NCBI RefSeq assembly: GCF_013450295.1
Contig: NZ_SKBR01000002.1
Coordinates: 1,202,501-1,266,500 of the forward strand
DNA: 64,000 bases
From: Streptomyces sp. AJS327
Lineage (GTDB): Bacteria > Actinomycetota > Actinomycetes > Streptomycetales > Streptomycetaceae
Reading direction: 5' to 3'
Position 1 is the stretch's first letter. Each line of letters starts with the position of its first letter. Shown here piece by piece: positions 1-7,572 of this stretch. Both the position numbers and the translations under genes were made by a program. The notes below the pieces were generated by a model. The model saw only the letters and a program-made list of their open reading frames with translations, searched no databases and had not been told where the DNA came from.

Positions 1-178
1 ACGTCGCGGTCCTTTCCTGCGGGTGTGCGCGCATGGTACCGGCACCGTTCGGCGGGGCGCCGCCCAGCGGGCGGCCCGGGGGCGGGGGAGCGGGGACGGT
101 GCGCGACGCGGGGCACGGGGGTCGTGCGGGAGGAGTAACCGGGCGTGTGACGACGGCGGTTGGGGCGGGCGCGTGGGG

Positions 179-249
179 TTGACGGGGCAGGGACGCACGG
201 AGAGTATGCGTCAACAGAAAGTTGAATTCCGCTTCGTGGAACGTCTTTC
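179..249 (+). promoter_or_regulatory. allantoinase promoter with nested inverted repeats
   Basis: A -35 TTGACG (179-184) and a -10 GAGTAT (202-207) are separated by 17 nt. Two nearly concentric inverted repeats lie just downstream, over the expected transcript start: GAAAG (217-221) with CTTTC (245-249), and TTCC (227-230) with GGAA (238-241). Position over the start site suggests repression. Streptomyces allantoin genes are known to be controlled by the IclR-type regulator AllR, so that is the obvious candidate, but no regulator gene lies in the window and the site assignment is inference. Confidence 0.5.
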
Positions 250-287
250 GGTGGGACAGCCACCGGAGGGGTCAGGAGGAGGAATCC

Positions 288-1652
288 GTGTCCGCAACCG
301 TGTCCGGGCTCTCGGCCGCGACCGACCGCCCCCTCGTGCTGCGCTCCACCCGGGTCGTCACGCCCGAGGGGGTACGGGCCGCCTCGGTCGTCGTCCGGGA
401 CGGCGTGATCGCGGCGGTGCTGCCCCACGGGGCCGAACCGCCTGACGGCGCCCGGCTGGAGGACCTCGGTGACGACGCGCTGCTGCCCGGCCTCGTCGAC
501 ACCCACGTCCATGTCAACGACCCCGGGCGCGCGGAGTGGGAGGGCTTCTGGTCCGCCACCCGCGCCGCGGCGGCGGGCGGCGTCACCACCCTGCTCGACA
601 TGCCGCTCAACTCCGTGCCGCCGACCACGGACGTGGCCGCGCTGGAGGTCAAACGGGCCGTCGCGGGCCCCGCCGCCCACGTCGACGTGGGTTTCTGGGG
701 CGGGGCCGTCCCCGGCAACCTCGGAGAGCTGCGCCCGCTGCACGAGGCAGGGGTGTTCGGCTTCAAGTGCTTCCTCTCACCCTCCGGCGTCGAGGAGTTC
801 CCCGAGCTGGCGCCGGACCAGCTCCGCGCCGCCATGGCCGAGATCGCGGAGTTCGACGGTCTGCTGATCGTGCACGCGGAGGACCCCACGCGGCTCGCCG
901 CCCCGCCCGAACGCGGCGGCTACGCGGGCTTCCTGGCCTCCCGGCCGGACGGCGCCGAGACCCGGGCCATCGCCCAGCTGATCGCGCTGGCGGGGGAGTT
1001 GGGCACCCGGGTGCACGTACTGCACCTGTCCAGCGCGCGGGCGCTGCCGATGCTCGCCGACGCCCGGCGGGCCGGAGTCCCGGTCAGTGTCGAGACCTGC
1101 CCGCACTTCCTCACCCTGACCGCCGAGGAAGTCCCGGACGGCGCCACGGAGTTCAAGTGCTGCCCCCCGATCAGGGAGGCGGGCAACCAGGACGCGCTGT
1201 GGAGCGGACTGGCCGACGGCACCGTCGACTGTGTGGTCTCCGACCACTCGCCGTGCACCGCCGACCTCAAGTCCCCCGACTTCGCCACGGCGTGGGGCGG
1301 AATCTCCTCGCTCCAGCTGGGACTTCCGGTGGTGTGGACGGCCGCGTGGGCGCGCGGGCACACCCTGGCGGACGTGGCGCGCTGGATGTCCGCCGCCCCG
1401 GCACGCCTGGCCGGGCTGGAGGCCAAGGGTGGTGTCGCGGTGGGCCGGGACGCCGACTTCGTGGTGCTCGCGCCCGAGGAGGAGTTCACCGTCGACCCCG
1501 CGCTGCTGCACCACCGCAACCCGGTGACCGCCTACGCCGGGCGGACACTGCGCGGGGTGGTGCGCTCCAGCTGGTCCCGGGGGCGGCGGATCACCGAGGA
1601 CGGAGACGTCCTCCACCGGGCCGGACGACTGATGGAGAGGACGCGCCCATGA
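288..1652 (+). CDS. allB: allantoinase
   Basis: Hydrolyses allantoin to allantoate, the entry step of allantoin catabolism, in the cytosol. The 454-residue protein has the cyclic amidohydrolase layout: HVH metal motif at residues 73-75, the lysine expected to be carboxylated at K160 (GFKCF), the metal motif VHAED, and VSDHS near residue 320. I start it at GTG 288 because AGGAGGAGG (274-282) sits 5 nt upstream; the in-frame TTG at 222 has no such site and would add 22 unlikely residues. The next gene starts inside its stop codon (ATGA), so the two are translationally coupled. The general amidohydrolase family includes hydantoinases, but the allantoicase neighbour settles the call. Confidence 0.93.
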   Translation: MSATVSGLSAATDRPLVLRSTRVVTPEGVRAASVVVRDGVIAAVLPHGAEPPDGARLEDLGDDALLPGLVDTHVHVNDPGRAEWEGFWSATRAAAAGGVTTLLDMPLNSVPPTTDVAALEVKRAVAGPAAHVDVGFWGGAVPGNLGELRPLHEAGVFGFKCFLSPSGVEEFPELAPDQLRAAMAEIAEFDGLLIVHAEDPTRLAAPPERGGYAGFLASRPDGAETRAIAQLIALAGELGTRVHVLHLSSARALPMLADARRAGVPVSVETCPHFLTLTAEEVPDGATEFKCCPPIREAGNQDALWSGLADGTVDCVVSDHSPCTADLKSPDFATAWGGISSLQLGLPVVWTAAWARGHTLADVARWMSAAPARLAGLEAKGGVAVGRDADFVVLAPEEEFTVDPALLHHRNPVTAYAGRTLRGVVRSSWSRGRRITEDGDVLHRAGRLMERTRP

Positions 1653-2824
1653 CCGGCGACAGCCAGGAACCACCCCGCTACACCGGCGCCGCCCAGCCCT
1701 ACGGCGGCGGCGACCCCTACGCCGACTACCGCACCCCCGGCCCGTCCGGCTTCCCCTTCGCCGCCCTGCCCGACCTCGCCGACCGGCGGCTGGGCGCGGG
1801 CGTCCTGGCGGCCGGGGACGAGTTCTTCGCGCAGCGCGAGAACCTCCTCGTCCCGGCGCGCGCCGAGTTCGACCCGGGGCGCTTCGGGCACAAGGGCAAG
1901 GTCATGGACGGCTGGGAGACCCGGCGCCGCCGGGGCGCCTCGGCCGACACCCCGCACCCCACGGCCGACGAGAGCGACTGGGCGCTCGTCCGGCTCGGCG
2001 CGCCCGGCGTGGTACGCGGCGTGATCGTCGACACCGCGCACTTCCGGGGCAACCACCCCCGGGAGGTGTCGGTCGAGGGGGCCTCCGTCCCCGGCGCGCC
2101 CTCGGCGGAGGAGCTGCTGGACGAGGGGGTGCGCTGGACCCCGCTGGTGCCCCGGACCCCGGTGGGCGGGCACGCCGCCAACGGCTTCCGCGTCGCCCAC
2201 CCGGGCCGGGTGACCCACCTGCGGCTGCGCCAGTACCCGGACGGCGGCGTCGCGCGCCTCCGGGTGCACGGCGAGGTCGTCCCCGACCCCTCCTGGCTCG
2301 CCCTGCTGGGCAGCTTCGACCTCGCGGCGTTGGAGAACGGTGGCGCCGTGCTCGACGCCTCGGACCGCTTCTACTCGCCGCCCGGCAACACCATCTCCCC
2401 GGGCCGCCCGGGCAAGATGGACGACGGCTGGGAGACGCGACGGCGCCGGGACGACGGCAACGACTGGATCCACTACGCCCTGGCCGGGCACTCGGTGCCC
2501 CGCGCCGTGGAGATCGACACCGGCTACCTCAAGGGCAACGCGGCGGGCTGGGTGGCGCTGTCGGGCCGCGACGGCACCGGCGAGTGGACCGAACTGCTGC
2601 CGCGTACCCGGCTCCAGCCGGACACAGTCCACCGACTCCCGCTCGGCGGGGCCCGGTTGCCCGCCGTCCCGCCGGAGGCGGGGGCGGAGAGCGAACCGGG
2701 CGTCACCGAGGTGCGGATGGACATCTATCCGGACGGCGGGGTGGCGCGGCTGCGGCTGTACGGCTCCCTCACCGCCCGGGGCGCGGCCGATCTGGAGCGG
2801 CGATACCGGGCGGCCAGCGGCTGA
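1649..2824 (+). CDS. alc: allantoicase
   Basis: Converts allantoate to ureidoglycolate and urea. The 391-residue protein shows the two homologous halves of the allantoicase fold: each contains a KMDDGWETRRRR-like motif (KVMDGWETRRRRG in the first, KMDDGWETRRRRD in the second), an aspartate-plus-KGN/RGN strand (VDTAHFRGN, IDTGYLKGN) and a YPDGGVARLR motif. ATG 1649 overlaps the allantoinase stop by 4 nt. The second half ends close to the C-terminus, so the protein is complete. The first ~25 residues are Pro/Gly/Tyr-rich and lie outside the domain. Together with the upstream gene it forms a two-gene operon for nitrogen recovery from purines. Confidence 0.95.
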   Translation: MTGDSQEPPRYTGAAQPYGGGDPYADYRTPGPSGFPFAALPDLADRRLGAGVLAAGDEFFAQRENLLVPARAEFDPGRFGHKGKVMDGWETRRRRGASADTPHPTADESDWALVRLGAPGVVRGVIVDTAHFRGNHPREVSVEGASVPGAPSAEELLDEGVRWTPLVPRTPVGGHAANGFRVAHPGRVTHLRLRQYPDGGVARLRVHGEVVPDPSWLALLGSFDLAALENGGAVLDASDRFYSPPGNTISPGRPGKMDDGWETRRRRDDGNDWIHYALAGHSVPRAVEIDTGYLKGNAAGWVALSGRDGTGEWTELLPRTRLQPDTVHRLPLGGARLPAVPPEAGAESEPGVTEVRMDIYPDGGVARLRLYGSLTARGAADLERRYRAASG

Positions 2825-3138
2825 TCGCCCGCCGTGTCCGCCCGCGCCGGGGCGTGAACTGGGCGGCCGCCCACCGGACATGGCCCGCGCGGGGCGGGCC
2901 GGTCGCGGAGCGGGCCGGTCGGGTGCGTCAACGGGGCCCGGGCGCGGGCGAGTCGGGGCCGTGGGACGGGTAGCGAGTACCGGCGAGGTCGTCCCGGGGC
3001 GCGCGCCGTGCGGTCAACGGTGGTACGGCGCGGGGCCGTTGTGCGCCGCGGGACGGTCGTGCGCGCCCGGGGCGCGTGGCGGCCGTCCGCGGGCTCCGAC
3101 ACGAGGGTGAACAGCGCGCTAAAACACGGTAGTTGGCG
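2825..3138. other. intergenic region with GC-rich hairpins
   Basis: No gene is supported here. It holds a 12-bp perfect palindrome GGGCGGCCGCCC (2861-2872), two copies of GCGGGCCGGTCG-like sequence near 2893-2920, and a composite hairpin (3051-3088) whose outer arms GGACGG/CCGTCC enclose an inner CGCGCC/GGCGCG stem with a 3-nt loop. The last is a reasonable terminator for the allantoin operon. Confidence 0.5.
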
Positions 3139-3173
3139 TTGACATGTCATCTACGCGCGTCAGTATGGGAGAC
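3139..3173 (+). promoter_or_regulatory. promoter of secreted RNase, leaderless type
   Basis: TTGACA (3139-3144), 16 nt, CAGTAT (3161-3166), then 7 nt to ATG 3174, so transcription should begin at or next to the start codon. The spacer carries CATGTCATCTACGCGCGT, which I recall from promoters of other Streptomyces secreted-enzyme genes. That recollection is not checked. Confidence 0.55.
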
Positions 3174-3602
3174 ATGAGATTCCCCCCACGAATCGCGCGC
3201 GTCGGCGCCCTCGGAGCCCTGACGGCCGTCCTGTTGGCCGGTGGGCCCGCGCTCGCCACGGCCAGCGCCGACCCCGCGCCGCAGCAGGCGGCGGTCTCGC
3301 TCTCCGCGCCCGCCGCAGTCGGTGACATCTGCTACAACGACCTGCCGCCAGAGGCACACGAGACCCTGGACCTCATCGAGCAGGGTGGCCCCTACCCGTA
3401 CCCGCAGGACGGCACCGTCTTCGAGAACCGGGAGGGACTGCTCCCGGACCAGCAGACCGGCTACTACCACGAGTACACGGTGGAGACCCCCGGTTCGGAC
3501 GACCGTGGCGCCCGCCGCATCGTCACCGGTGAGCAGGACCAGGAGGACTACTACACCGCCGACCACTACGAGTCGTTCGACCTCGTCGACTACACCTGCT
3601 GA
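3174..3602 (+). CDS. secreted guanyl-specific ribonuclease, RNase Sa type
   Basis: A 142-residue exported endoribonuclease of the microbial N1/T1 (barnase-like) family that cleaves RNA after guanosine. Residues 1-32 form a signal peptide (MRFPPR, hydrophobic core, ATASA). The mature part aligns with Streptomyces RNase Sa with a constant offset of 46: catalytic Glu54, Arg65, Arg69 and His85 correspond to E100, R111, R115 and H131, and the single disulfide Cys7-Cys96 to C53-C142. GGPYPYPQDG and the YYHEYTV strand are also kept. I prefer ATG 3174 to the in-frame ATG 3144, which lies inside the -35 box. No barstar-like inhibitor gene is adjacent, as usual for an enzyme that is only active outside the cell. 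Confidence 0.93.
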   Translation: MRFPPRIARVGALGALTAVLLAGGPALATASADPAPQQAAVSLSAPAAVGDICYNDLPPEAHETLDLIEQGGPYPYPQDGTVFENREGLLPDQQTGYYHEYTVETPGSDDRGARRIVTGEQDQEDYYTADHYESFDLVDYTC

Positions 3603-3626
3603 GCACCGCCTCGCACCACCCCAACC

Positions 3627-3667
3627 GGTGGGCGCCCCCGGCCAGATGACGGCCGGAGGCGCCCACC
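3627..3667 (+). terminator. intrinsic-type terminator after RNase gene
   Basis: Two 17-nt arms (3627-3643 and 3651-3667) pair with one C/A mismatch around the loop AGATGAC. The sequence after the stem is GTCAGTTT, a short T-run. Confidence 0.85.
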
Positions 3668-3766
3668 GTCAGTTTGTGCGGACCCCGGGGGTGGCTTTGT
3701 CAGCCTGAGCGGGTAACGTTCCCCACAGAGAGTGATACTCCGGAGGCGCACATAAGGGAGATACCC

Positions 3767-4741
3767 GTGATAAACGGCCCAGAGGTGGTTACGTGCGGTG
3801 AGGCGATGCTGTTGATGCTCGCTGAACCCGGGGTGCCGCTCGACCGGGCCACCACCTTCCGCCGCTCCGTGGCCGGCGCGGAGTCCAACGTCGCCTCCGG
3901 ACTGGCCCGGCTCGGCCACTGGGTGCGCTGGATCGGCAGGGTCGGTGACGACCCGCCAGGAGAGGCCGTCCTCCGCGAACTCCGGGCCGACGGGGTGGAC
4001 GTCTCCTGTGCCGAGATGGATCCCACCGCGCCCACCGGGCTGTTGCTGCGCGACAGCCACCCGCGGCGCGCCATCGACGTCCAGTACTACCGCACCGGTT
4101 CGGCGGCCTCGTACCTCGCCGCCGAGCAGATCGAGACCGTGGCGCTGACCGGAGCGCGCGTCGTGCACGTCTCCGGGATCACGCCGATGCTCTCCGCCTC
4201 CGCCGCCGAGGCCACCTGGGCCCTGGTGGAGCGCGCCCGCCAGGCCGGGGCCGCCGTCTGTTTCGACCCCAGTATCCGGCGCGCGCTGGCGTCCGAACAC
4301 GACTGGATGCGCACCGTCGGGCCGCTGCTGCGCGAGGCCGACCTGGTCCTGGCGGGCGAGGAGGAGCTCGAACTGCTCCTCGGCGGCGGCGCGGAGGAGG
4401 CCGCCAAGGCGCTGCTCAGCCTGGGGCGGGCGAGCACCGTCGTGGTCCGGCGGCGGGACCACGCCGCGGTGGCCCTCACCGCCGAGGGCCAGTGGATCCA
4501 GCCGCCGTTCAGCGTGCCGGTCACCGACCCGGTGGGCGCGGGCGACGCCTTCGTGGCGGGCTGGCTCTCCGCCTGGCTGCGCGGCACCGACCCGGGGAGC
4601 GCGCTGGCCGAGGCGGCCTGTGTGGCCGCGCTCGTCGCGCAGTCCCCCGCGGACACCGACGGCCTGCCCACCGCCGCCGGACGGGACCGGGCGCTGGCCG
4701 CCCTCGCGGGAAGTGACGTGGGGGAGATCGTCCACCGGTGA
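3767..4741 (+). CDS. kdgK: PfkB-family sugar kinase, probable 2-keto-3-deoxygluconate kinase
   Basis: Phosphorylates a sugar acid with ATP; the KDPG-aldolase-like gene 147 bp downstream points to 2-keto-3-deoxygluconate. The 324-residue ribokinase-fold protein has an N-terminal GEAMLLM strand, the glycine-rich PfkB region (SNVASGLARLG), and the C-terminal signature DPVGAGDAFVAGW with the catalytic aspartate in GAGD. Start GTG 3767 follows AAGGGAG (3754-3760) by 6 nt; upstream in-frame sequence to 3674 lacks a ribosome site and overlaps the preceding terminator region. It probably forms one transcript with the aldolase-like gene. Substrate is inferred from context, since PfkB specificity cannot be read reliably from sequence. 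Confidence 0.82.
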   Translation: MINGPEVVTCGEAMLLMLAEPGVPLDRATTFRRSVAGAESNVASGLARLGHWVRWIGRVGDDPPGEAVLRELRADGVDVSCAEMDPTAPTGLLLRDSHPRRAIDVQYYRTGSAASYLAAEQIETVALTGARVVHVSGITPMLSASAAEATWALVERARQAGAAVCFDPSIRRALASEHDWMRTVGPLLREADLVLAGEEELELLLGGGAEEAAKALLSLGRASTVVVRRRDHAAVALTAEGQWIQPPFSVPVTDPVGAGDAFVAGWLSAWLRGTDPGSALAEAACVAALVAQSPADTDGLPTAAGRDRALAALAGSDVGEIVHR

Positions 4742-4888
4742 GCCGGGGCCGCGCTCGGAGCGGGGCGGCCCGGCCGGGCGGAGCCGGGCGCGAACGGGGG
4801 AACGGGGACCGCAGGCGGACGTGTGCGGGGCCGTGCGCGAGCCCCCGGGCGCGACCGAAACGGCGACGGAGAGAGGCGGCGAACTTCC

Positions 4889-5536
4889 GTGTATCGCTGG
4901 GAGATCACCCGGGCCGCGCTGGAACAGCGCGTCCTCGCCATCGTCCGCGGTGACAGCTACGAGCGGGCGACCTCGGTGAGCGACACCCTGCTGGGAGCGG
5001 GTATCACCAGCCTGGAGATCTCGCTGACCACCCCGTACGCCCTGGACGCCGTGTCGATGCTGCGCCGGGAGACGGGGGACGACTGTGTCATCGGCGCGGG
5101 CACCGTGCTCGACGCGAGCGCCGCCCGGATGGCGGTGGACGCCGGGGCCCGCTTCCTGGTGTCGCCCGCTCTCGACCCCGAGGTGATCAGGACGGGGCAC
5201 CGCTGTGGCGTGCCCGTCTTCCCCGGCGTGGCCACCCCGACCGAACTGGTCCGCGCGATGGAACTGGGCGCGGACGCCGTGACGTTGTTCCCCGCCGCCA
5301 CCTTCGGCCCGGAGTGGCTGCGGCGGGTGCGGGCCGCCCTGCCGCAGGCGGCGGTGCTGCCCACCGGTGGAGTGTCGGCGGCGGAGGCCCCCGACTGGAT
5401 CGCCGCGGGCGCGGTGGCCTGCGGGATGGGGGCGGCGCTCGCCGAGGGCGACCGCGAGACGGTGACCAAACGCGTCAGCGAACTGCTCCAGCGGCTCCAG
5501 GAGGCGGTACCCACCCCGCCGGCCCGGCGGCGCTGA
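4889..5536 (+). CDS. KDPG/KHG aldolase homologue lacking the Schiff-base lysine
   Basis: A 215-residue TIM-barrel protein of the class I KDPG/4-hydroxy-2-oxoglutarate aldolase family. It matches E. coli Eda over its length: LEISLTT around E43 (general base Glu45 in Eda), IGAGTVL, FPGVATPTEL, LFPAATFG and PTGGVS. Where Eda has the Schiff-base lysine (K133 in KFFPA) this protein has T132 (VTLFPA), and Eda Arg49 corresponds to a threonine. As read, it should not work by the usual class I mechanism. It follows kdgK, so a role in 2-keto-3-deoxy sugar acid metabolism is likely, but the reaction is uncertain. Start GTG 4889 has GGAGAGAGG 12 nt upstream, a little distant. Confidence 0.8.
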   Translation: MYRWEITRAALEQRVLAIVRGDSYERATSVSDTLLGAGITSLEISLTTPYALDAVSMLRRETGDDCVIGAGTVLDASAARMAVDAGARFLVSPALDPEVIRTGHRCGVPVFPGVATPTELVRAMELGADAVTLFPAATFGPEWLRRVRAALPQAAVLPTGGVSAAEAPDWIAAGAVACGMGAALAEGDRETVTKRVSELLQRLQEAVPTPPARRR

Positions 5537-5599
5537 CCCACCCCCGACCTCCCCGACCTGGGCCCACGAGGTGCCGGAGCTGGGGATTTTCGGTGTGCT

Positions 5600-5658
5600 G
5601 GAAGCACGGACTCCGGGCAGGGCGCGCCCCGGAAGCACCGACTCCTTAGGCTACGGGC
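5600..5658 (+). promoter_or_regulatory. direct repeats and -10 box of GNAT gene
   Basis: GGAAGCACGGACTCC (5600-5614) recurs as GGAAGCACCGACTCC (5631-5645), one mismatch, period 31 bp (about three helical turns). The second copy abuts the -10 TAGGCT (5647-5652), which is 6 nt before ATG 5659. There is no recognisable -35, which fits activator-dependent transcription of a leaderless message. Confidence 0.5.
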
Positions 5659-6159
5659 ATGAGGATCAGCGAGTGCCGGGCCGAGGACGTCGCCGTGCTC
5701 GACCGGCACCTGCCCTTCGCGGCGCCGGACTCCTCGCACGCGGCGCGCTACGCCAGACACCGCGCGGGCGACGGCACCTTCCTCGTCGCCTGGGTCGACG
5801 GGCGGCCCGCCGGGAGCTGCGAGGTGCGGTGGACGGGATGTGAGTCGCCCGAGGTCCGGGCGGCCCACCCGGGCTGCCCGGAGATCAGCGGACTCGGCGT
5901 CTGGCCCGGGGCGCTGCGCTCCCGGGGCATCGGCAGCGCGCTCATCGGCACCGCCGAGGAACTGGCGGTCCAGCGCGGCCACCGCCTGCTGGGCCTGGGC
6001 GTGGAGAAGAACAACCCGCGCGCTGAGGCGCTGTACAAGCGCCTCGGCTACCGCCTCTCGACGCCCTACCTCGACTGCTGGTCCTACGAGGACGGCGACG
6101 GGGTCACCCACCGGGTGGCCGACGCCCGGCTCTTCTTCGTCAAGCCCCTCGACGGCTAG
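5659..6159 (+). CDS. GNAT family N-acetyltransferase
   Basis: A 166-residue acetyl-CoA-dependent acetyltransferase; the substrate is unknown. The GNAT core is clear: beta strand FLVAWVDGRPAGSCEV, motif A with acetyl-CoA loop (RSRGIGSALIGTAEELA), then LGLGVEKNNPRAEALYKRLGY, the usual motif B with the tyrosine. The end (WSYEDGDGVTHRVADARLFFVKPL) resembles a subgroup common in actinobacteria. No ribosome site precedes ATG 5659, but a -10 box lies 6 nt upstream, so the mRNA is probably leaderless. It is transcribed alone, convergent with the next gene. Confidence 0.85.
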   Translation: MRISECRAEDVAVLDRHLPFAAPDSSHAARYARHRAGDGTFLVAWVDGRPAGSCEVRWTGCESPEVRAAHPGCPEISGLGVWPGALRSRGIGSALIGTAEELAVQRGHRLLGLGVEKNNPRAEALYKRLGYRLSTPYLDCWSYEDGDGVTHRVADARLFFVKPLDG

Positions 6160-6169
6160 CGGCGTGGCG

Positions 6170-6198
6170 CGCCCCGGTCCTCCGCCGGGTCCGGGGCG
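6170..6198. terminator. possible terminator between convergent genes
   Basis: CGCCCCGG (6170-6177) pairs with CCGGGGCG (6191-6198) around a 13-nt loop, between the GNAT and oxidoreductase stop codons. Confidence 0.5.
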
Positions 6199-6233
6199 GC
6201 GGAGCGCGGTGGGTGCCGGGCACCGCGGGCGGC

Positions 6234-7232
6234 TCAGGCGAGTTCGCTGACGCGCACCGGCCTGCCCGCGAGCCGGGACAGCTCGCTCGCCTCGGCGATC
6301 CGCAGCGCGGCCAGCGCCTCCCGTCCGTCGCACGGGTTGGTGATCTCGCCCCGCGCCGCCCGCAGGAACGCCGCCAGCTCCGCCGCGTAGGCCGGGGCGA
6401 AGCGCTCCAGGAAGCCGGGCCAGGGCTCCGGTGGCGCGGGCGGGCCGTCCGGCTCGACGGAGGTGAGCGGGGTGCGCGCGGTCAACCCCACGGCGATCTG
6501 GTCGCGTTCGCCCGCCAGCTCCATCCGGACGTCGTACCCCGCGGCGTTGACCCGGGTGGCGGTCGCCGTGCACAGCACGCCGTCCTCCAGCGTGAGCAGC
6601 ACGGCCGCCGTGTCCACGTCCCCGGCCTCCCGGAAGGCGGGCGGCCCGGCGTCGGAGCCGACGGCGCAGACCGACACCACCTCCCGGCCCGTGACCCAGC
6701 GGATCGCGTCGAAGTCGTGCACCAGGCAGTCGCGGTAGAGGCCGCCGGAGAGCGGCAGGTACGCGGCGGGGGGCGGCGCCGGGTCGGAGGTGACGGCGCG
6801 CACGGTGTGCAGCCTGCCGAGGCGGCCCTCCCGCACCGCCTCGCGGGCGGCCGCGTACCCCGCGTCGAACCGGCGCATGAAACCGACGTGCAACAGGGTG
6901 CCCGCCGCCTCCACCGCGTCCAGCGCCTTCCGGGTGGCGGGCAGGTCCAGGGCGATGGGCTTCTCACAGAAGGTGGGCAGCCCCCGCTCCGCCGCCGCGG
7001 TGATCAGCTCCGCGTGCGAGTCGGTGGCCGAGGCGACGACCACCGCGTCCGGCGCGGCGGCGAGGAGTTCGGCGGGGGAGGCGAGCGGGGTGGCGGCCAG
7101 CTCGGTGGCGGCCGCCGCGGCCCGCGCCGCGTCGGCGTCCGCCAGGAGGAGTTCCGTTACGTCCGGCAGCGCCCCGAGGGTGCGGGCGTGCAGGGCACCG
7201 ATCCGGCCGATGCCGATGATTCCGACGCGCAT
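6234..7232 (-). CDS. iolG: Gfo/Idh/MocA oxidoreductase, probable inositol 2-dehydrogenase
   Basis: An NAD(P)-dependent dehydrogenase of 332 residues. Residues 1-120 form the Rossmann domain (VGIIGIGRIGALHA; then FCEKPIALDL, the EKP motif with the catalytic lysine). The C-terminal half carries GFMRRFD and DCLVHDFDAIRW, with the paired Asp/His expected in the active site. GFMRRFD and the overall length fit inositol 2-dehydrogenases best, but glucose-fructose or other sugar dehydrogenases remain possible. GGGGAGAG lies about 10 nt before ATG 7232. It is divergent from a sugar ABC importer, so it probably oxidises the imported cyclitol or sugar. Confidence 0.8.
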   Translation of the reverse strand: MRVGIIGIGRIGALHARTLGALPDVTELLLADADAARAAAAATELAATPLASPAELLAAAPDAVVVASATDSHAELITAAAERGLPTFCEKPIALDLPATRKALDAVEAAGTLLHVGFMRRFDAGYAAAREAVREGRLGRLHTVRAVTSDPAPPPAAYLPLSGGLYRDCLVHDFDAIRWVTGREVVSVCAVGSDAGPPAFREAGDVDTAAVLLTLEDGVLCTATATRVNAAGYDVRMELAGERDQIAVGLTARTPLTSVEPDGPPAPPEPWPGFLERFAPAYAAELAAFLRAARGEITNPCDGREALAALRIAEASELSRLAGRPVRVSELA

Positions 7233-7572
7233 GGCACCACGCTCTCCCCGATCTTCCGCCAGGTCAATGCCGGTTCGGGTGGCGGGGCGGTGGGCTGGCG
7301 CGCGCGGGGGCGGGAGAGCGGAGGACCGTGCACGCGGGGTCACCTTTCGGCCCGGTACCGCTAGCCTGGTGGCCGGTTCCGGAGGCCCCGCCGACGCGGT
7401 GGCCCGGGGACCACCGGCTGTCCCCCGTGCCGCCGGTCCCCCGCCAGCGGGGTGCGGTGGCGGGCGATCCGGGCGGTACCCGTTGGTCACCGCCGTGCGG
7501 TGGTGACGGATACTGTCCGGGATCCGGAGCAGCCGCTCCCGGCCACCCCCCGAGCGAGAGGGCACTAGCAGC
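7233..7572. promoter_or_regulatory. divergent control region of sugar module
   Basis: About 340 bp between divergent genes. It holds an imperfect inverted repeat (7406-7441) with outer arms GGGGACC/GGTCCCC and inner GGC/GCC, a possible operator. A -10-like TACTGT (7511-7516) precedes the rightward genes, and GAGAGGG (about 7556-7562) serves GTG 7573. I see no convincing -35. Confidence 0.4.

Noticed and set aside
1..221. A gene at the left edge
   Set aside because: The plus-strand frame from 23 is low-complexity and lacks a ribosome site. I see only the upstream region of the allantoin operon here.
3174..3602. Toxin-immunity pair with the RNase
   Set aside because: The RNase is a classic exported RNase Sa type, with a signal peptide and no delivery domain. 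No barstar-like gene is adjacent.
3590..5638. Long open frame on the minus strand (682 codons) opposite the kdgK-aldolase pair
   Set aside because: It is a GC-bias mirror frame; its protein is low-complexity and resembles no family, while the plus strand has two clear enzymes. The same applies to other long antisense frames, e.g. over the allantoin genes and over 59681-62335.
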